A stretch of 64,000 nt of DNA from Rhizosphaericola sp047606825 (GCA_047606825.1 JASGDY010000131.1:17264-81263), one strand, 5' to 3'; shown: positions 27,982 to 37,417, counted from the stretch's first letter. Notes: generated by a model from the letters alone, not told the origin. Translations and numbers: made by a program.

Positions 27982-29130
27982 ATGAAATTACACACAATAG
28001 CGAGCGTGTTCGTCGTTCTTCTGTTTCCCATGGCGGCAATGGCTCAAGATGAACAACAGTTCAAAATCGAAGGAAAACTCGACAACATAGGCAAAGAACC
28101 TGAAAAAATCCTCCTCTACTATCCTTACCGTGAACAGAACTATATGGACAGTGTCGAAGTAAAAGGCGACAAATACAAATTTGACGGCATGATCTCCGGT
28201 CCGGTGAGAGCCGATCTGTACATCCGTTACAAAGACAGCCAAGGACAAACCAATATGTCTTCCGACGTACTGACCGTATTCCTACAACCCGGCAATATCG
28301 GGATCACGAGCAGCGGCTCATTTGCAAACGCGACAGTGACAGGCTCCAAGGCCAACGATGAATTTAAAAAAATACAGCAGGCCGCCGTTCCCTACCAAAA
28401 CCAGATCGCTCCGTTGATGGAACAATACAAAACCTACGCAAAGGACAAAAACAAGGCGGGGCAGCAAGAAGTCAACAAGCAAATAAACAACATCAAACAA
28501 AGAATGCTGGCAGACACCTATGGCAACTACGTCAAGCAAAACCCCAATTCGCCCATCGCCCTGTTTGCCTTGCAGCAATACGAGGGTGTCAATATCAAAC
28601 ATCCAGACGAGGCTTCGCAGCTTTTCGGCACATTACCGGCTGATGTCCAGGCTTCGCGTGACGGACAGAAGTTCCAACAACTCATCCGCATGGCACAAAT
28701 GGCGCCCGTCGGAAAAGCGGCACCGGACTTTGTCCAAAACGACACTTTGGGCACCCCCATTCCGCTGTCTGCCTATCGCGGCAACTATGTGTTGATTGAT
28801 TTTTGGGCAAGCTGGTGCGGTCCGTGCCGTGCGGAAAACCCCGAACTGGTTGCACTATACAACAAATACCATTCGCATGGATTCAACGTCCTCGGCGTGT
28901 CGCTCGACAAACCCGGCGAAATGGACAACTGGCTCAAAGCCATCCACGAGGACAAGCTACCCTGGAGAAATGTTTCGGATTTGCAGTTTTGGAACAATGC
29001 CGTCGCAAGGAAATACGGTATCGTCTCCGTCCCACAAAACTTCCTTATCGACCCAAGCGGGAAAATTGTCGCAAGGGACTTGAAAATGGACGAGTTGAAC
29101 GCGAGGTTGACCGCACTCTACGGAAATTAA
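27982..29130 (+). CDS. Exported thioredoxin-fold thiol:disulfide oxidoreductase with DUF4369 domain
   Basis: The start is the ATG at 27982 (MKLHTIASVFVVLLFPMAAMAQ), which gives a signal peptide; an open upstream stretch from 27937 does not. Residues ~25-120 form the DUF4369 beta-rich domain common in Bacteroidota, ~125-235 are helical, and the C-terminus is a TlpA/ResA-like thioredoxin domain with WASWCGPC (Cys279, Cys282) and the cis-proline segment SVPQNFLID. It probably keeps periplasmic thiols reduced or assists cytochrome maturation. It is a single gene of 382 residues. Confidence 0.92.
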   Translation: MKLHTIASVFVVLLFPMAAMAQDEQQFKIEGKLDNIGKEPEKILLYYPYREQNYMDSVEVKGDKYKFDGMISGPVRADLYIRYKDSQGQTNMSSDVLTVFLQPGNIGITSSGSFANATVTGSKANDEFKKIQQAAVPYQNQIAPLMEQYKTYAKDKNKAGQQEVNKQINNIKQRMLADTYGNYVKQNPNSPIALFALQQYEGVNIKHPDEASQLFGTLPADVQASRDGQKFQQLIRMAQMAPVGKAAPDFVQNDTLGTPIPLSAYRGNYVLIDFWASWCGPCRAENPELVALYNKYHSHGFNVLGVSLDKPGEMDNWLKAIHEDKLPWRNVSDLQFWNNAVARKYGIVSVPQNFLIDPSGKIVARDLKMDELNARLTALYGN

Positions 29131-29247
29131 CAGTCTGTAGACAGGACAGTGGGCAGTTGGACGTTCAAGTTAAACCTAAGAACCTTATATAGAAGGTCAA
29201 GTTACCCACAAACGTTGTGATTTTCCGTAAAGCCCGAGGGTAGAGAA

Positions 29248-29937
29248 CTAACCCAACGCAAAATCAACTGCTGCTTGGGCGTGTATTTTTGTCGTGTCAA
29301 ATGCAGGAGCGGCAATTTCTTCCGTCTTTATCAACATCGGGATCTCGGTACAGCCGAGAATGATTCCTTCCGCACCTGCATGTAGCAGGTTGTCGATGAT
29401 TTCCAAATACCCTTTTTTGGTGGATTCCGTAAGGATACCTTTGTGCAATTCCTCATCCAAGGTCTTTACGATATATGCCCTTTCTTCCTGCGAAGGCACA
29501 ATTGTTTCGATGCCTTTTTCGGACAACTTGTCTTTAAAAAAACGACGTTCCATCGTAAACTGCGTTCCCAAAAGACCAATCTTTTTCAAACCTTGTTGGC
29601 GGACTGCATCTGCCGTTGACACGGCTATATGAATCAGGGGAAGCTGAATATATTCCTGTATTCTGTCGGCAATCAAATGGGCTGTATTGGCACACAGGAC
29701 AATACCTTCGGCACCTGCCTTCTTCAAGCTGTCGCAGGCAGAGGAAAGCAACCTGAAATTAGCGTCCCAGTCATCCACACTGTTGTTGTCATGCACGTGC
29801 TGGAAATTGACGGAATAGGTGATACATTCCGCATAGTTTAAACCTCCCAAACGCTCATTGATACCTTCATTGATGTATCTATAATAATCGATTGTCGAAA
29901 CCCAGCTAATGCCGCCAACAAGTCCTAACTTTTTCAT
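29248..29937 (-). CDS. Aspartate/glutamate racemase family protein
   Basis: This 229-residue cytoplasmic protein belongs to the PLP-independent Asp/Glu racemase family. It shows the N-terminal GLVGGISWVSTIDYYRYIN, the first catalytic cysteine in IVLCANTAHLIAD and the second in ILGCTEIPML, both with their usual neighbours. The family interconverts L- and D-amino acids. Members of the YgeA/RacX type often have broad specificity, so substrate is open. It is convergent with the thioredoxin-like gene and has no partner genes. Confidence 0.9.
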   Translation of the reverse strand: MKKLGLVGGISWVSTIDYYRYINEGINERLGGLNYAECITYSVNFQHVHDNNSVDDWDANFRLLSSACDSLKKAGAEGIVLCANTAHLIADRIQEYIQLPLIHIAVSTADAVRQQGLKKIGLLGTQFTMERRFFKDKLSEKGIETIVPSQEERAYIVKTLDEELHKGILTESTKKGYLEIIDNLLHAGAEGIILGCTEIPMLIKTEEIAAPAFDTTKIHAQAAVDFALG

Positions 29938-30011
29938 GGTCTGTCATCATTTTATAGTCCAAAGTAAAACAATTTTTCTTTTGCCGCTGATGCATGTACC
30001 AGCAACACCTA

Positions 30012-30137
30012 TTATTTCTTCTCTGCAAAATTTCCATTTAGAAAAGCTGTACAAGGATAAAAAGTAGCGGTTAAACGTATATTGTCAAACCACCCCGACC
30101 AGTGATTGGTTTCCCCGATACTGAAAATCCATCTATT
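30012..30137 (-). pseudogene. Possible 3' fragment of a secreted-protein gene
   Basis: In the 406-base gap between the racemase and the AbiEii-like gene, one minus-strand frame reads RWIFSIGETNHWSGWFDNIR, LTATFYP..., before a TAA at 30012-30014. Upstream it is stopped at 30138-30140 and has no start. The wording (W-x-F-x-I-G-x-x-x-H-W-S-G-W-F-D-N-I-R-L) resembles C-terminal beta-sandwich ends of carbohydrate-active proteins. I give it low weight. The rest of 29938-30343 shows nothing. Confidence 0.25.
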
Positions 30138-30343
30138 TTATTTTCAATAAATTCCACTTACGCTACCTCCAAATCATGAACTTAATTTTGGATGAACTTA
30201 ACCAAGTAATCCCTGTCGAACTCGGGCTAGTATAAGCATCCCACAGCTATTTTTCTGTACATTTTCTAATAAATACAACCAAAGCAAATGAAGGTTTCGG
30301 CACAGTTCTACACATTATTGTGTGATTAGTTTGTTTAAAAATA

Positions 30344-31282
30344 TTAATCCGAAATATCCTTGAATAATTGCTCGAATGCAGCTACTACGCTACTATATTC
30401 TGGCAAAGAACCAGCAGCATAGGACATACCTTTTACAAAACGGCCGTACTCAGTGGGGTATTTTTTATCATTTCTTAAAATATCCAGCGCAATACTGAAT
30501 TTTTCTTTTATGCTAAGTCCTTCTATGCTTTTGGCACGATCATCATCTTCCTGAATAGTATGTATCATCAATGTTTTAAAGCCATGATAGTTGATAACTG
30601 TACGGTTCAGAAAATATAAGTCATGCAAGTGTCTTACAATATTTCTGTCATCGGGATTTTCTGCATTGTTTTTAATATCTTCTTCTCTCTGCGGAATACG
30701 CCATAATAAAGCACTGCATTTATCAATAGCTATTTCTATTGAGTTGGCGCAAGCTACGTTCAATACTTCCGGCGATTTGCGGGACAATTCATTGACAAAA
30801 GAAGAAACTGAAAATGTCTGTGCTTTCAAAAACAGGTTAGTCAATCTAAATTCAATCAAGAGATGCGGGCGCAAGGCAACAGATTGCGGAAACAAAGTAG
30901 GATAATCTAATTGAACAGAAAAGAAATGATTGCTATCTCTTGCAACAATTTTATTGTCATCAATATCAAACTCGGTTCTTAAATGAGTAATAACCGCATT
31001 CTTAAAATCAGATAATATTTTCTTTTGTTGGCTTTTACTCTTTTCTTCAAGCAGATTAGTTTGTATTCTGAAATCAACGTCCTCTGAAAACCTTTGGATG
31101 ATATTATGTGCTTTAGACAAAGCTGTTCCACCCGAAAATATAATGTCAAAACCGGGATAAGAAAATTCATGAACTTTCTTCAACACCTGCACTGCATACC
31201 AATCTTTCTCAACGAAAGCAGCATTGATATTTTTTATCGTAGCCACTTCTTCCAGCAGGTCTTTATTTTTAAACTCGTTCAT
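30344..31282 (-). CDS. AbiEii/AbiGii-family nucleotidyltransferase toxin
   Basis: The start is the ATG at 31282 (MNEFKNKDLLEEVATIKN). The 312-residue protein has the minimal nucleotidyltransferase signature of AbiEii toxins: FSGGTALSKAH (GGTAL at 51-55) and the Asp pair D68/D70 in FSEDVDF, with a helical C-terminal half (VRHLHDLYFL). Such proteins form type IV-like toxin-antitoxin and phage-defence modules by modifying tRNA or nucleotides. The start overlaps the end of the upstream antitoxin-like gene by 14 bases, so translation is probably coupled. Confidence 0.9.
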   Translation of the reverse strand: MNEFKNKDLLEEVATIKNINAAFVEKDWYAVQVLKKVHEFSYPGFDIIFSGGTALSKAHNIIQRFSEDVDFRIQTNLLEEKSKSQQKKILSDFKNAVITHLRTEFDIDDNKIVARDSNHFFSVQLDYPTLFPQSVALRPHLLIEFRLTNLFLKAQTFSVSSFVNELSRKSPEVLNVACANSIEIAIDKCSALLWRIPQREEDIKNNAENPDDRNIVRHLHDLYFLNRTVINYHGFKTLMIHTIQEDDDRAKSIEGLSIKEKFSIALDILRNDKKYPTEYGRFVKGMSYAAGSLPEYSSVVAAFEQLFKDISD

Positions 31283-31682
31283 AATAAATTGGCGTTTCCT
31301 TGTAACCAATTTTACGACTAAACCTTGACTTTGCTATGCCAATCTGCCTACCCGTAGGGATTTGTGTAGAGCGCCCTGCATGATATTCTTTTTCTGCATT
31401 AGTCGGCAGCGTCTTTACTCCCAGCTTTTGGAGTGCCTCTTTGGCCAAAGTGGGAAGCGGGGCAACGGGAAGAAGCTCGCCTGTAAGTTGTGATACTTTC
31501 GTTTTGGCATAGATACCATAACCCAACTTTGCTAAATTACCTTGCCGGGTAAGTTTAAGCAACGCTCTACCCACTTGGTCGTAACCGCCGAGGTCAGCAA
31601 AATCCTCACGGATAAATATGTTAGACTTCATCCTTGCTATTCTTGCCTTAATCTTATTTTCCAATGATTTAAAATTCCCCAT
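31269..31682 (-). CDS. AbiEi-like antitoxin (DUF6088 type)
   Basis: The 137-residue protein has an N-terminal winged-helix-like part (FIREDFADLGGYDQVGRALL, LTRQGNLAKLGYGIYAKTK) followed by the DUF6088/AbiEi type middle (LPTLAKEALQKLGVKTLPTN) and a basic C-terminus. AbiEi antitoxins bind DNA with the winged helix and repress their own operon. The gene is the first of a two-gene operon with the AbiEii-like toxin, which starts inside its last codons. The 273 bases before it (31683-31955) are A+T-rich and should hold the promoter. Confidence 0.82.
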   Translation of the reverse strand: MGNFKSLENKIKARIARMKSNIFIREDFADLGGYDQVGRALLKLTRQGNLAKLGYGIYAKTKVSQLTGELLPVAPLPTLAKEALQKLGVKTLPTNAEKEYHAGRSTQIPTGRQIGIAKSRFSRKIGYKETPIYYERV

Positions 31683-31955
31683 TGTTACCTGTATTCTAAT
31701 TTGTAAAAATACGACAATTCTTAATTACAAAGATACGACAATTATTTTCTTGGAATCATGTCCAAAATCAGTTGTAGCCCTAATACTAAAATTACATTTT
31801 GTATTTGATCAACAAGGATAAACCTTATTGTATCTATATGAAATATAAAAACAACAAATCGGTTATTGTTGCTATTATAAGGAAATGCTCCATTGTAGGG
31901 TCGCCCATCATTCTTTTGAGCAATATAATATCGACGACTGGCCACAGACTATTGT

Positions 31956-33206
31956 TTACTGACTACTGGCCGCTATTTTCCTTCTCCACAACAGATTACC
32001 GTCTCCATAACTTAAAAAACGGAAACCATTGTCCAGTGCATACTGGTAGATACTTTTCCAACGGTCACCGACGACAGCCGCCACCAACAATATCAACGTG
32101 GACTGCGGTTGGTGGAAATTTGTTACCAGACCATTGGCAATCCTTAGTTCGTAACCCGGTGCGATGATAATCTGTGTTTTTGCCAATAGCCTTTCGATAT
32201 GGCGCGACCGCATCCATCTTACCAGACCTTCAATGGCTTCTTTTGCCGAAATATCGCTGGTATTTTCGTAAGGTTCCCATTGCCGGACCTCGATATGCAA
32301 AGATTCGAGTTCGTTGCGGCTAGCTTTGACACCCATCCAATAAAGGCTTTCAACGGTGCGCATGGACGTAGTGCCGACCGTGACGATATTGCGGTTTTCG
32401 GCAATGGCCGACAACAGTTGTTGGAGAAAGGACAGGGAAATATCCATCGCCTCGTAGTGCATATCATGGTCTGCGATATGTTCAGCTTTTACGGGTTTGA
32501 ACGTCCCCGCGCCGACATGCAGCGTCACGAAATCGTAGGAACTTTTTTTTTCCCGTAGGCTGTCCAATACTTTTTCCGTGAAATGCAGCCCTGCCGTGGG
32601 CGCAGCGACGGAACCATCATATTTTGCATAAACCGTTTGATAGCGTTCCTGGTCCGAAACTTCGGTCTCGCGGTTGAGGTAAGGCGGCAGTGGGATGATA
32701 CCCGCATAATGCAAAACCTCCGCAAAAGACAAAATACTGTCGCTCCAATACAACCGCACGAGAAAATAGTCGTTGCGCTTCTCCATCTTTTCGACGGATA
32801 GCTCAACAGTTCCGTTTTTCCCTTCGAAAGAGCGCGTCAAAACACCGTCTTTCCATTTTTTGGCACCACCGACAAGACATTTCCAATAGACCTCACCAGT
32901 TTGCAGCATCGCCGAGGTGATGTCGGGATAACAATCGTCCGGCTCCAGGCAGAAAATCTCTATCGTCGAACCCGTTGATTTCTGGAAAAAAATCCGCGCC
33001 TCGACAACTTTGGTGTTGTTGAAAACCAGAAATGTGTTTTCCGGCAATTCATCAGCGATATGCGCGTAAGTGTTTTGCCTGATGCCTTTTCCCGGTTCGA
33101 AAACCAATAGTTTGCTCGCGTCGCGTTGCGGGAGCGGGTATTTTGCAATGCGTTCCTCAGGAAGTTCGTAAGTATAGTCGAGAATGGAAATGTCTTTTGG
33201 ATGCAT
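31956..33206 (-). CDS. queA: S-adenosylmethionine:tRNA ribosyltransferase-isomerase
   Basis: QueA transfers the ribosyl part of S-adenosylmethionine to preQ1 at tRNA position 34, forming epoxyqueuosine. The 416-residue cytoplasmic protein starts MHPKDISILDYTYELPEERI and has the family motifs YPLPQRDASKLLVF, FLVFNNTKVVEARIFF, GSVAAPTAGLHFT, FVTLHVGAGTFKPV, VGTTSMRTVESLYW and TNFHQPQSTLILLVAA. Length is slightly above the ~350 of the E. coli enzyme, as is common in Bacteroidota. It stands alone and is divergent from the TonB receptor at 33466. Confidence 0.96.
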   Translation of the reverse strand: MHPKDISILDYTYELPEERIAKYPLPQRDASKLLVFEPGKGIRQNTYAHIADELPENTFLVFNNTKVVEARIFFQKSTGSTIEIFCLEPDDCYPDITSAMLQTGEVYWKCLVGGAKKWKDGVLTRSFEGKNGTVELSVEKMEKRNDYFLVRLYWSDSILSFAEVLHYAGIIPLPPYLNRETEVSDQERYQTVYAKYDGSVAAPTAGLHFTEKVLDSLREKKSSYDFVTLHVGAGTFKPVKAEHIADHDMHYEAMDISLSFLQQLLSAIAENRNIVTVGTTSMRTVESLYWMGVKASRNELESLHIEVRQWEPYENTSDISAKEAIEGLVRWMRSRHIERLLAKTQIIIAPGYELRIANGLVTNFHQPQSTLILLVAAVVGDRWKSIYQYALDNGFRFLSYGDGNLLWRRKIAASSQ

Positions 33207-33360
33207 GGCGCAAAGGTAGGGGTTGCAGGGAAAAAAGGCATGGAGATAAGCCCACTACCCTGACCATGACATCCTGTTTTCTTTATGGATTAGACAATCA
33301 AGACCAACTTATCCTTTCAGAACAGACAACCGAATGCACTTTTTTAACAACTTATAAAAA

Positions 33361-33425
33361 TTCCCGATTTCGTAAACAATATTCCCAAACTCGTAAACCA
33401 CAAGCTACCGCCGGATATACCTTTG
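33361..33425 (+). promoter_or_regulatory. Tandem direct repeat and possible -7 box before the TonB receptor
   Basis: Two imperfect 20-base direct repeats lie 21 bases apart, two helical turns: TTCCCgatTTCGTAAACaat (33361-33380) and TTCCCaaacTCGTAAACcac (33382-33401). They are followed by TACCTTTG (33418-33425), a match to the Bacteroidota -7 box TAnnTTTG. No good -33 triplet is visible, which would fit a promoter needing an activator bound to the repeats. This is about 40 bases before the start codon. Confidence 0.4.
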
Positions 33426-33465
33426 CCATCTTCATCAATCTATATATTCTAAATCTTAAAACTTA

Positions 33466-35790
33466 ATGAAATACAGTCGTTTATGGAGAAGACTGACGAC
33501 CCTGGTTCTTGGCATATCGGTATGCCTGATGGCAAAATCCCAAAACGTCTATCTGAAAGGAACGGTGGAGACCAGAGACAGACAGCGGATACAGGGAATC
33601 AGCATTGCAGTCCCCGAAACTAGGAGCAAGACCGTTTCTGACGCCAAAGGACACTTCTTGCTTAGAGGACTCCCTCAACGGGAATTTGTCGTTCAATTAA
33701 GAAGTGAAGACAGCCTGTTGATGGAAACAAAATTCAGCCATCCGGAGCAAGACACGATCTTTTACACCTTTACACTTCCTTTTGACGCGCAAAAACTGGA
33801 AGAGGTAGTTGTAAGCAGCACCCGCCTACACCTGGAATCGGACGATATCGGCAAGGTGAAAATGAAAAACATGGAAAACCCGGAAGTGTATAGCTATGTT
33901 TCGAAGGAATTGCTGAAAGAGACCAATATCGTCAACATACAAGACGCATTGAGAAACGTCACGGGTGCTACCGTCAACATGGATCCTGCCGGGGGTATCA
34001 GCATTATGTCCCGCGGCTTTGCCACCTATGTCGGCGCACGGAATGGATACCCTTTTCGGGCAACGGCAAGGAGCAACACCGACCTTGTCAACATTGAAGC
34101 CATCGAGGTACTGAAAGGCCCAAGCGGCGCGCTGTTTGGAAATGCCGTCAATTCCTATGGTGGGCTCGTCAACCTCGTGACCAAAAAACCTTTTGAATCT
34201 ACCCAGACCGAAATCAGCTACACCGTCGGTAGCTTTGGACTCCAAAGATTGACGGCGGACGTCAACACACCGCTTACCACGGACAAAAAGACTTTGCTGC
34301 GCGTAAACGGTGCCATCCATAAACAAGGTAGCTTCATGAATGCCGGCCACAACAACCGATACATGCTGGCGCCCAGTTTGGCATTCATGCCCACCGATAA
34401 GCTAAAACTGACTTTAGATATGGAACTGTACAAAGAAGACGTCACAAGACCTTATTATATCTCGAGCTATTCGGCACTGACCGGACTCAAAAACATCAAA
34501 GACTTGCCAATCGATTACAAAGAAGCGTTTTTCGACAATTCATTGAATGCCGTCTCCCAGAATCTTAGGGTCTACCTCAATTCGGAATATAAAATCTCGA
34601 AAACATGGACTTCCGTCACCAATATCGCCTACATCAACGAAGACCTCCAAAAAAGCTATCAGGGATACCTGTATTTTATGCCAAATGATTCGTTGGCACG
34701 GAGCAACGGTGATTTTGGACCAATCACGACCTACTCCACCGACTTCCAGCAAAACTTTAAGGCGGACTTCCGTATTGGGTCTATCAGGAATCGGCTGTTG
34801 CTGGGTTTTGACTATTATAGCTACAACTCTAGGCGTATCTACGTAAGTTTCCCCCTCCTCGATACCATCAATTATAAGACATCCTTCAATCTCGCCAATA
34901 TACGTAAAGTTGAACAGGCTTATAACAACTATGACAACATGGTGGCAACGAGCGCATACAGCTCCAATTTTAACCAAGTGGCATTTTATGCCTCCGACCT
35001 TATCAATATCACCCCCGGATTGATGGTGCTTGCAAGTGCAAGGGCAGACCGATACATGCTCAAAGGCTCTTCTGGCTATAACCAAAACTCCATTACACCC
35101 AAATTTGGAATAGTATATCAACCTATTTTGGAAAAAATATCCATTTTTGGAAACTATACCAGCGGCTATACCAATGCCGGCACCGTCACCCAGCCCGACG
35201 GTACCCAGTTCGTAATGAAACCTTATTTTGCACATCAATGGGAAGCCGGCATCAAAGCGGCACTCTCCAACAACCATCTGGTCGCCACGCTTAGCTATTT
35301 TGACATCAGGATATCCGATGCACCTAGATACGATGGTACAGGATACGCCTACCAAGATGGCAACCAGAAAAGCAACGGTCTGGAATTTGATTTAAAGGCA
35401 TACGCCTTCGATGGATTTTCCGCGATAGCAGGCTATGTCTACAATGTCAATAAATATATCAAATCGACGAGCAATGAAGGCAAACTCACAACAGCCACTC
35501 CGAAGAACGTCGGTAATCTATGGCTCAGCTATCGCTTCCGCCATAGCCCTGCATTAAAACATTTCGGCATAGGCGCGGGTGGAAACTATGTAGACAAGAG
35601 CTTTTTTAATGCGGCCAATACGATTATCCTTCCCTCCTACTTATTGGTAAATGCATCTGTTTTTTATGACAACGAGACATGGCGGGCCGGGGTTGCAGTG
35701 GCCAATATTACCAACAGGAAATACTGGTCTTCGATTGCCACGCCCCAGACACCAAGGAACATTTCCTTAAACGTCTCTTTCAAATTCTAA
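33466..35790 (+). CDS. TonB-dependent siderophore-type receptor
   Basis: The 774-residue receptor has a signal peptide (MKYSRLWRRLTTLVLGISV...SQ), a carboxypeptidase-regulatory-like domain (~27-100), LEEVVVSSTRL as TonB-box-like segment, a plug with LRNVTGATVNMDPAGG, MSRGFATYV, IEAIEVLKGPSGALFGN and YGGLVNLVTKKPFE, and a barrel ending ISLNVSFKF. It is a paralogue of the receptor at 16348-18792: both share the layout and phrases such as VKMKNMENPEVYSYVSKELL/KMPLKNLENSQVYTTISKDI. No SusD, siderophore or ABC genes are adjacent. A metal-complex ligand is likely from the family, not proven. Confidence 0.92.
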   Translation: MKYSRLWRRLTTLVLGISVCLMAKSQNVYLKGTVETRDRQRIQGISIAVPETRSKTVSDAKGHFLLRGLPQREFVVQLRSEDSLLMETKFSHPEQDTIFYTFTLPFDAQKLEEVVVSSTRLHLESDDIGKVKMKNMENPEVYSYVSKELLKETNIVNIQDALRNVTGATVNMDPAGGISIMSRGFATYVGARNGYPFRATARSNTDLVNIEAIEVLKGPSGALFGNAVNSYGGLVNLVTKKPFESTQTEISYTVGSFGLQRLTADVNTPLTTDKKTLLRVNGAIHKQGSFMNAGHNNRYMLAPSLAFMPTDKLKLTLDMELYKEDVTRPYYISSYSALTGLKNIKDLPIDYKEAFFDNSLNAVSQNLRVYLNSEYKISKTWTSVTNIAYINEDLQKSYQGYLYFMPNDSLARSNGDFGPITTYSTDFQQNFKADFRIGSIRNRLLLGFDYYSYNSRRIYVSFPLLDTINYKTSFNLANIRKVEQAYNNYDNMVATSAYSSNFNQVAFYASDLINITPGLMVLASARADRYMLKGSSGYNQNSITPKFGIVYQPILEKISIFGNYTSGYTNAGTVTQPDGTQFVMKPYFAHQWEAGIKAALSNNHLVATLSYFDIRISDAPRYDGTGYAYQDGNQKSNGLEFDLKAYAFDGFSAIAGYVYNVNKYIKSTSNEGKLTTATPKNVGNLWLSYRFRHSPALKHFGIGAGGNYVDKSFFNAANTIILPSYLLVNASVFYDNETWRAGVAVANITNRKYWSSIATPQTPRNISLNVSFKF

Positions 35791-35849
35791 AAGGATTCAG
35801 GACAAAATACATTCGTTCGTGGTATATGAAAGAAATACAAAGCATGCTT

Positions 35850-35889
35850 AGTTTCCGCAAAGCCCCCTTCGGGAGGGCATGCGGAGACT
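35850..35889 (+). other. Imperfect hairpin with a UUCG tetraloop
   Basis: AGTTTCCGCA (35850-35859) pairs with TGCGGAGACT (35880-35889) with one G-T pair, and the inner arms GCCCCC/GGAGGGC close a cUUCGg tetraloop. As RNA this would be very stable. It lies 60 bases after the TonB receptor stop and is not followed by a T run, so it is not a classic terminator. It could stabilise the mRNA end or be a repeat. Confidence 0.45.
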
Positions 35890-36083
35890 GAATGTGAATG
35901 TGCAATGATATTAGGCTTTGGACACGCTTACGCGTCATTTCCGGGAAGGCGGGAAGCGACCACCCTAACAATCCGACGTCAATTTCAAAAATGACCCGCT
36001 CGTCAACAATTCGTCATAATTTCCTGTTAATCTATGCGCAAACAAATATTACACAATATCTTTAACGCCAAATTATAATAACA

Positions 36084-36632
36084 ATGAAAACATGTCGTCT
36101 ATCCGCAAGCTTGCAGAAAGCACTAAACGAGCAAATGACCTTGGAAGCCTATTCCGCACAAGTATATCTGATGTTGTCTTCCTGGGCTGATTCACAGAGC
36201 TATATCGGCATTTCCGGTTTCTTGTTCAAACACGCCAACGAGGAGCGTACCCACATGGCCAAACTGATTGAATATATACAGGAACGCGGTGGCAAAGTCA
36301 CCATCGACGCCATCAAAAAACCCGGCGTGGAACCCAAATCCGTGCAGGAATGCTTTGAGATGGTATTCAAACAAGAAGTGGAAAATACCACCGCCATCTA
36401 CAAAATCATCGATTTGGCGATGAAAGAAGGTGACTGGGCAACCTGGAACCATCTCCAGTGGTTCGTGAAAGAACAACGTGAAGAAGAAAAATATGCACTC
36501 CACCTCTTGGACAAAATCAAAATCGCCGGTGGCAAAAATGCCGTTGAATCTGCCCTGTACGAACTGGACAAGGACATTTCCAAGGCTTCGCAGGACACGC
36601 CTGTTTCCGACGACCTTCATTTGGACGCTTAA
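36084..36632 (+). CDS. ftnA: Ferritin (iron storage, non-haem)
   Basis: The 182-residue four-helix protein starts MKTCRLSASLQKALNEQMTL and has ferritin helices with the ferroxidase ligands in NEQMTLEAYSAQVYL, HANEERTHMAKLIEYI (ExxH, ~53-57), VFKQEVENTTAIYKI and KEQREEEKYALHLLDKI. The protein oxidises Fe(II) and stores Fe(III) inside a 24-mer shell in the cytoplasm. It is followed after 93 bases by an Nfu-type Fe-S carrier gene, which fits an iron-handling pair, though they may have separate promoters. Confidence 0.95.
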   Translation: MKTCRLSASLQKALNEQMTLEAYSAQVYLMLSSWADSQSYIGISGFLFKHANEERTHMAKLIEYIQERGGKVTIDAIKKPGVEPKSVQECFEMVFKQEVENTTAIYKIIDLAMKEGDWATWNHLQWFVKEQREEEKYALHLLDKIKIAGGKNAVESALYELDKDISKASQDTPVSDDLHLDA

Positions 36633-36725
36633 CCATATTTGCGTATTGCAAATTTCGGACGGTAAAATTCAACTTTGCTTTAACTGCAAATGATTTAACT
36701 TTGCCAGTCGGAAATGTAAAACATT

Positions 36726-37325
36726 ATGATGAAGACTGGTAATCAAATCATTAGTATCTACACGGAGATGACACCCAACCCAGAGACCATGAAGTTTGTG
36801 GCCAACAAACTCCTATACCCTGGGAAAAGTATTGATTTTCAGGACGAAACAAACGCATCCGCCTCTCCTTTGGCGAAGGAACTGTTTGGATTTCCTTTTA
36901 TCAAGAGCGTGTTTATCGCCAGCAATTTTGTGACGCTGACCAAAAGTGCCGATACCGAAGACTGGCAGGACGTAATCCCAACGGTCAAGCAGTTTCTCAA
37001 AGACTACATCGAAAATGGCGAACCTATCGTCCTCGAAGACGAAATTGCCAAAATAAAAGTCAACCACGGCAACCAAGTCGCGGCAGACGATGACGACGTG
37101 GTCAAGCGCATCAAGGAACTATTGGACAACTACGTGCGTCCGGCAGTGGAAATGGACGGCGGTGCCATCCAGTTCAAAAGCTACGACGACGGCAAAGTCA
37201 ACCTGATGATGCAGGGAAGCTGTAGCGGCTGCCCCTCGTCCATGATTACGTTGAAAGCCGGTATCGAAGGCATGATGAAACGCATGATTCCTGAAGTAAA
37301 GGAAGTCGTTGCGGAAGCAGTCTAA
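36726..37325 (+). CDS. Nfu-type iron-sulphur cluster carrier
   Basis: The 199-residue protein has an N-terminal Nfu_N domain (MTPNPETMKFVANKLLYPGK, ~15-34; FPFIKSVFIASNFVTLTK, ~57-74) and a C-terminal NifU-like domain (~123-199) with the cluster-binding CSGCPSS (Cys166, Cys169). Nfu proteins hold a [4Fe-4S] cluster at a dimer interface and pass it to target enzymes. Two ATG codons stand in a row at 36726 and 36729; either may be used. It is followed by a clear terminator. Confidence 0.95.
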   Translation: MMKTGNQIISIYTEMTPNPETMKFVANKLLYPGKSIDFQDETNASASPLAKELFGFPFIKSVFIASNFVTLTKSADTEDWQDVIPTVKQFLKDYIENGEPIVLEDEIAKIKVNHGNQVAADDDDVVKRIKELLDNYVRPAVEMDGGAIQFKSYDDGKVNLMMQGSCSGCPSSMITLKAGIEGMMKRMIPEVKEVVAEAV

Positions 37326-37352
37326 AGTGTATTTTATAATCAAGAAATAGTA

Positions 37353-37384
37353 ACGGGAAGACCTGATGGTCTTTCCGTTTTTTT
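37353..37384 (+). terminator. Rho-independent terminator after the Nfu gene
   Basis: CGGGAAGACC and GGTCTTTCCG form a near-perfect stem around the loop TGAT, followed by seven T. It lies 28 bases after the Nfu stop codon. Confidence 0.85.
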
Positions 37385-37417
37385 GTTTTAGGTTGTTGAG
37401 CTATGGTTATGTGACAA

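Noticed and set aside
34540..35355. A 271-codon open frame opposite the second TonB receptor
   Set aside because: Antisense shadow of the barrel region.
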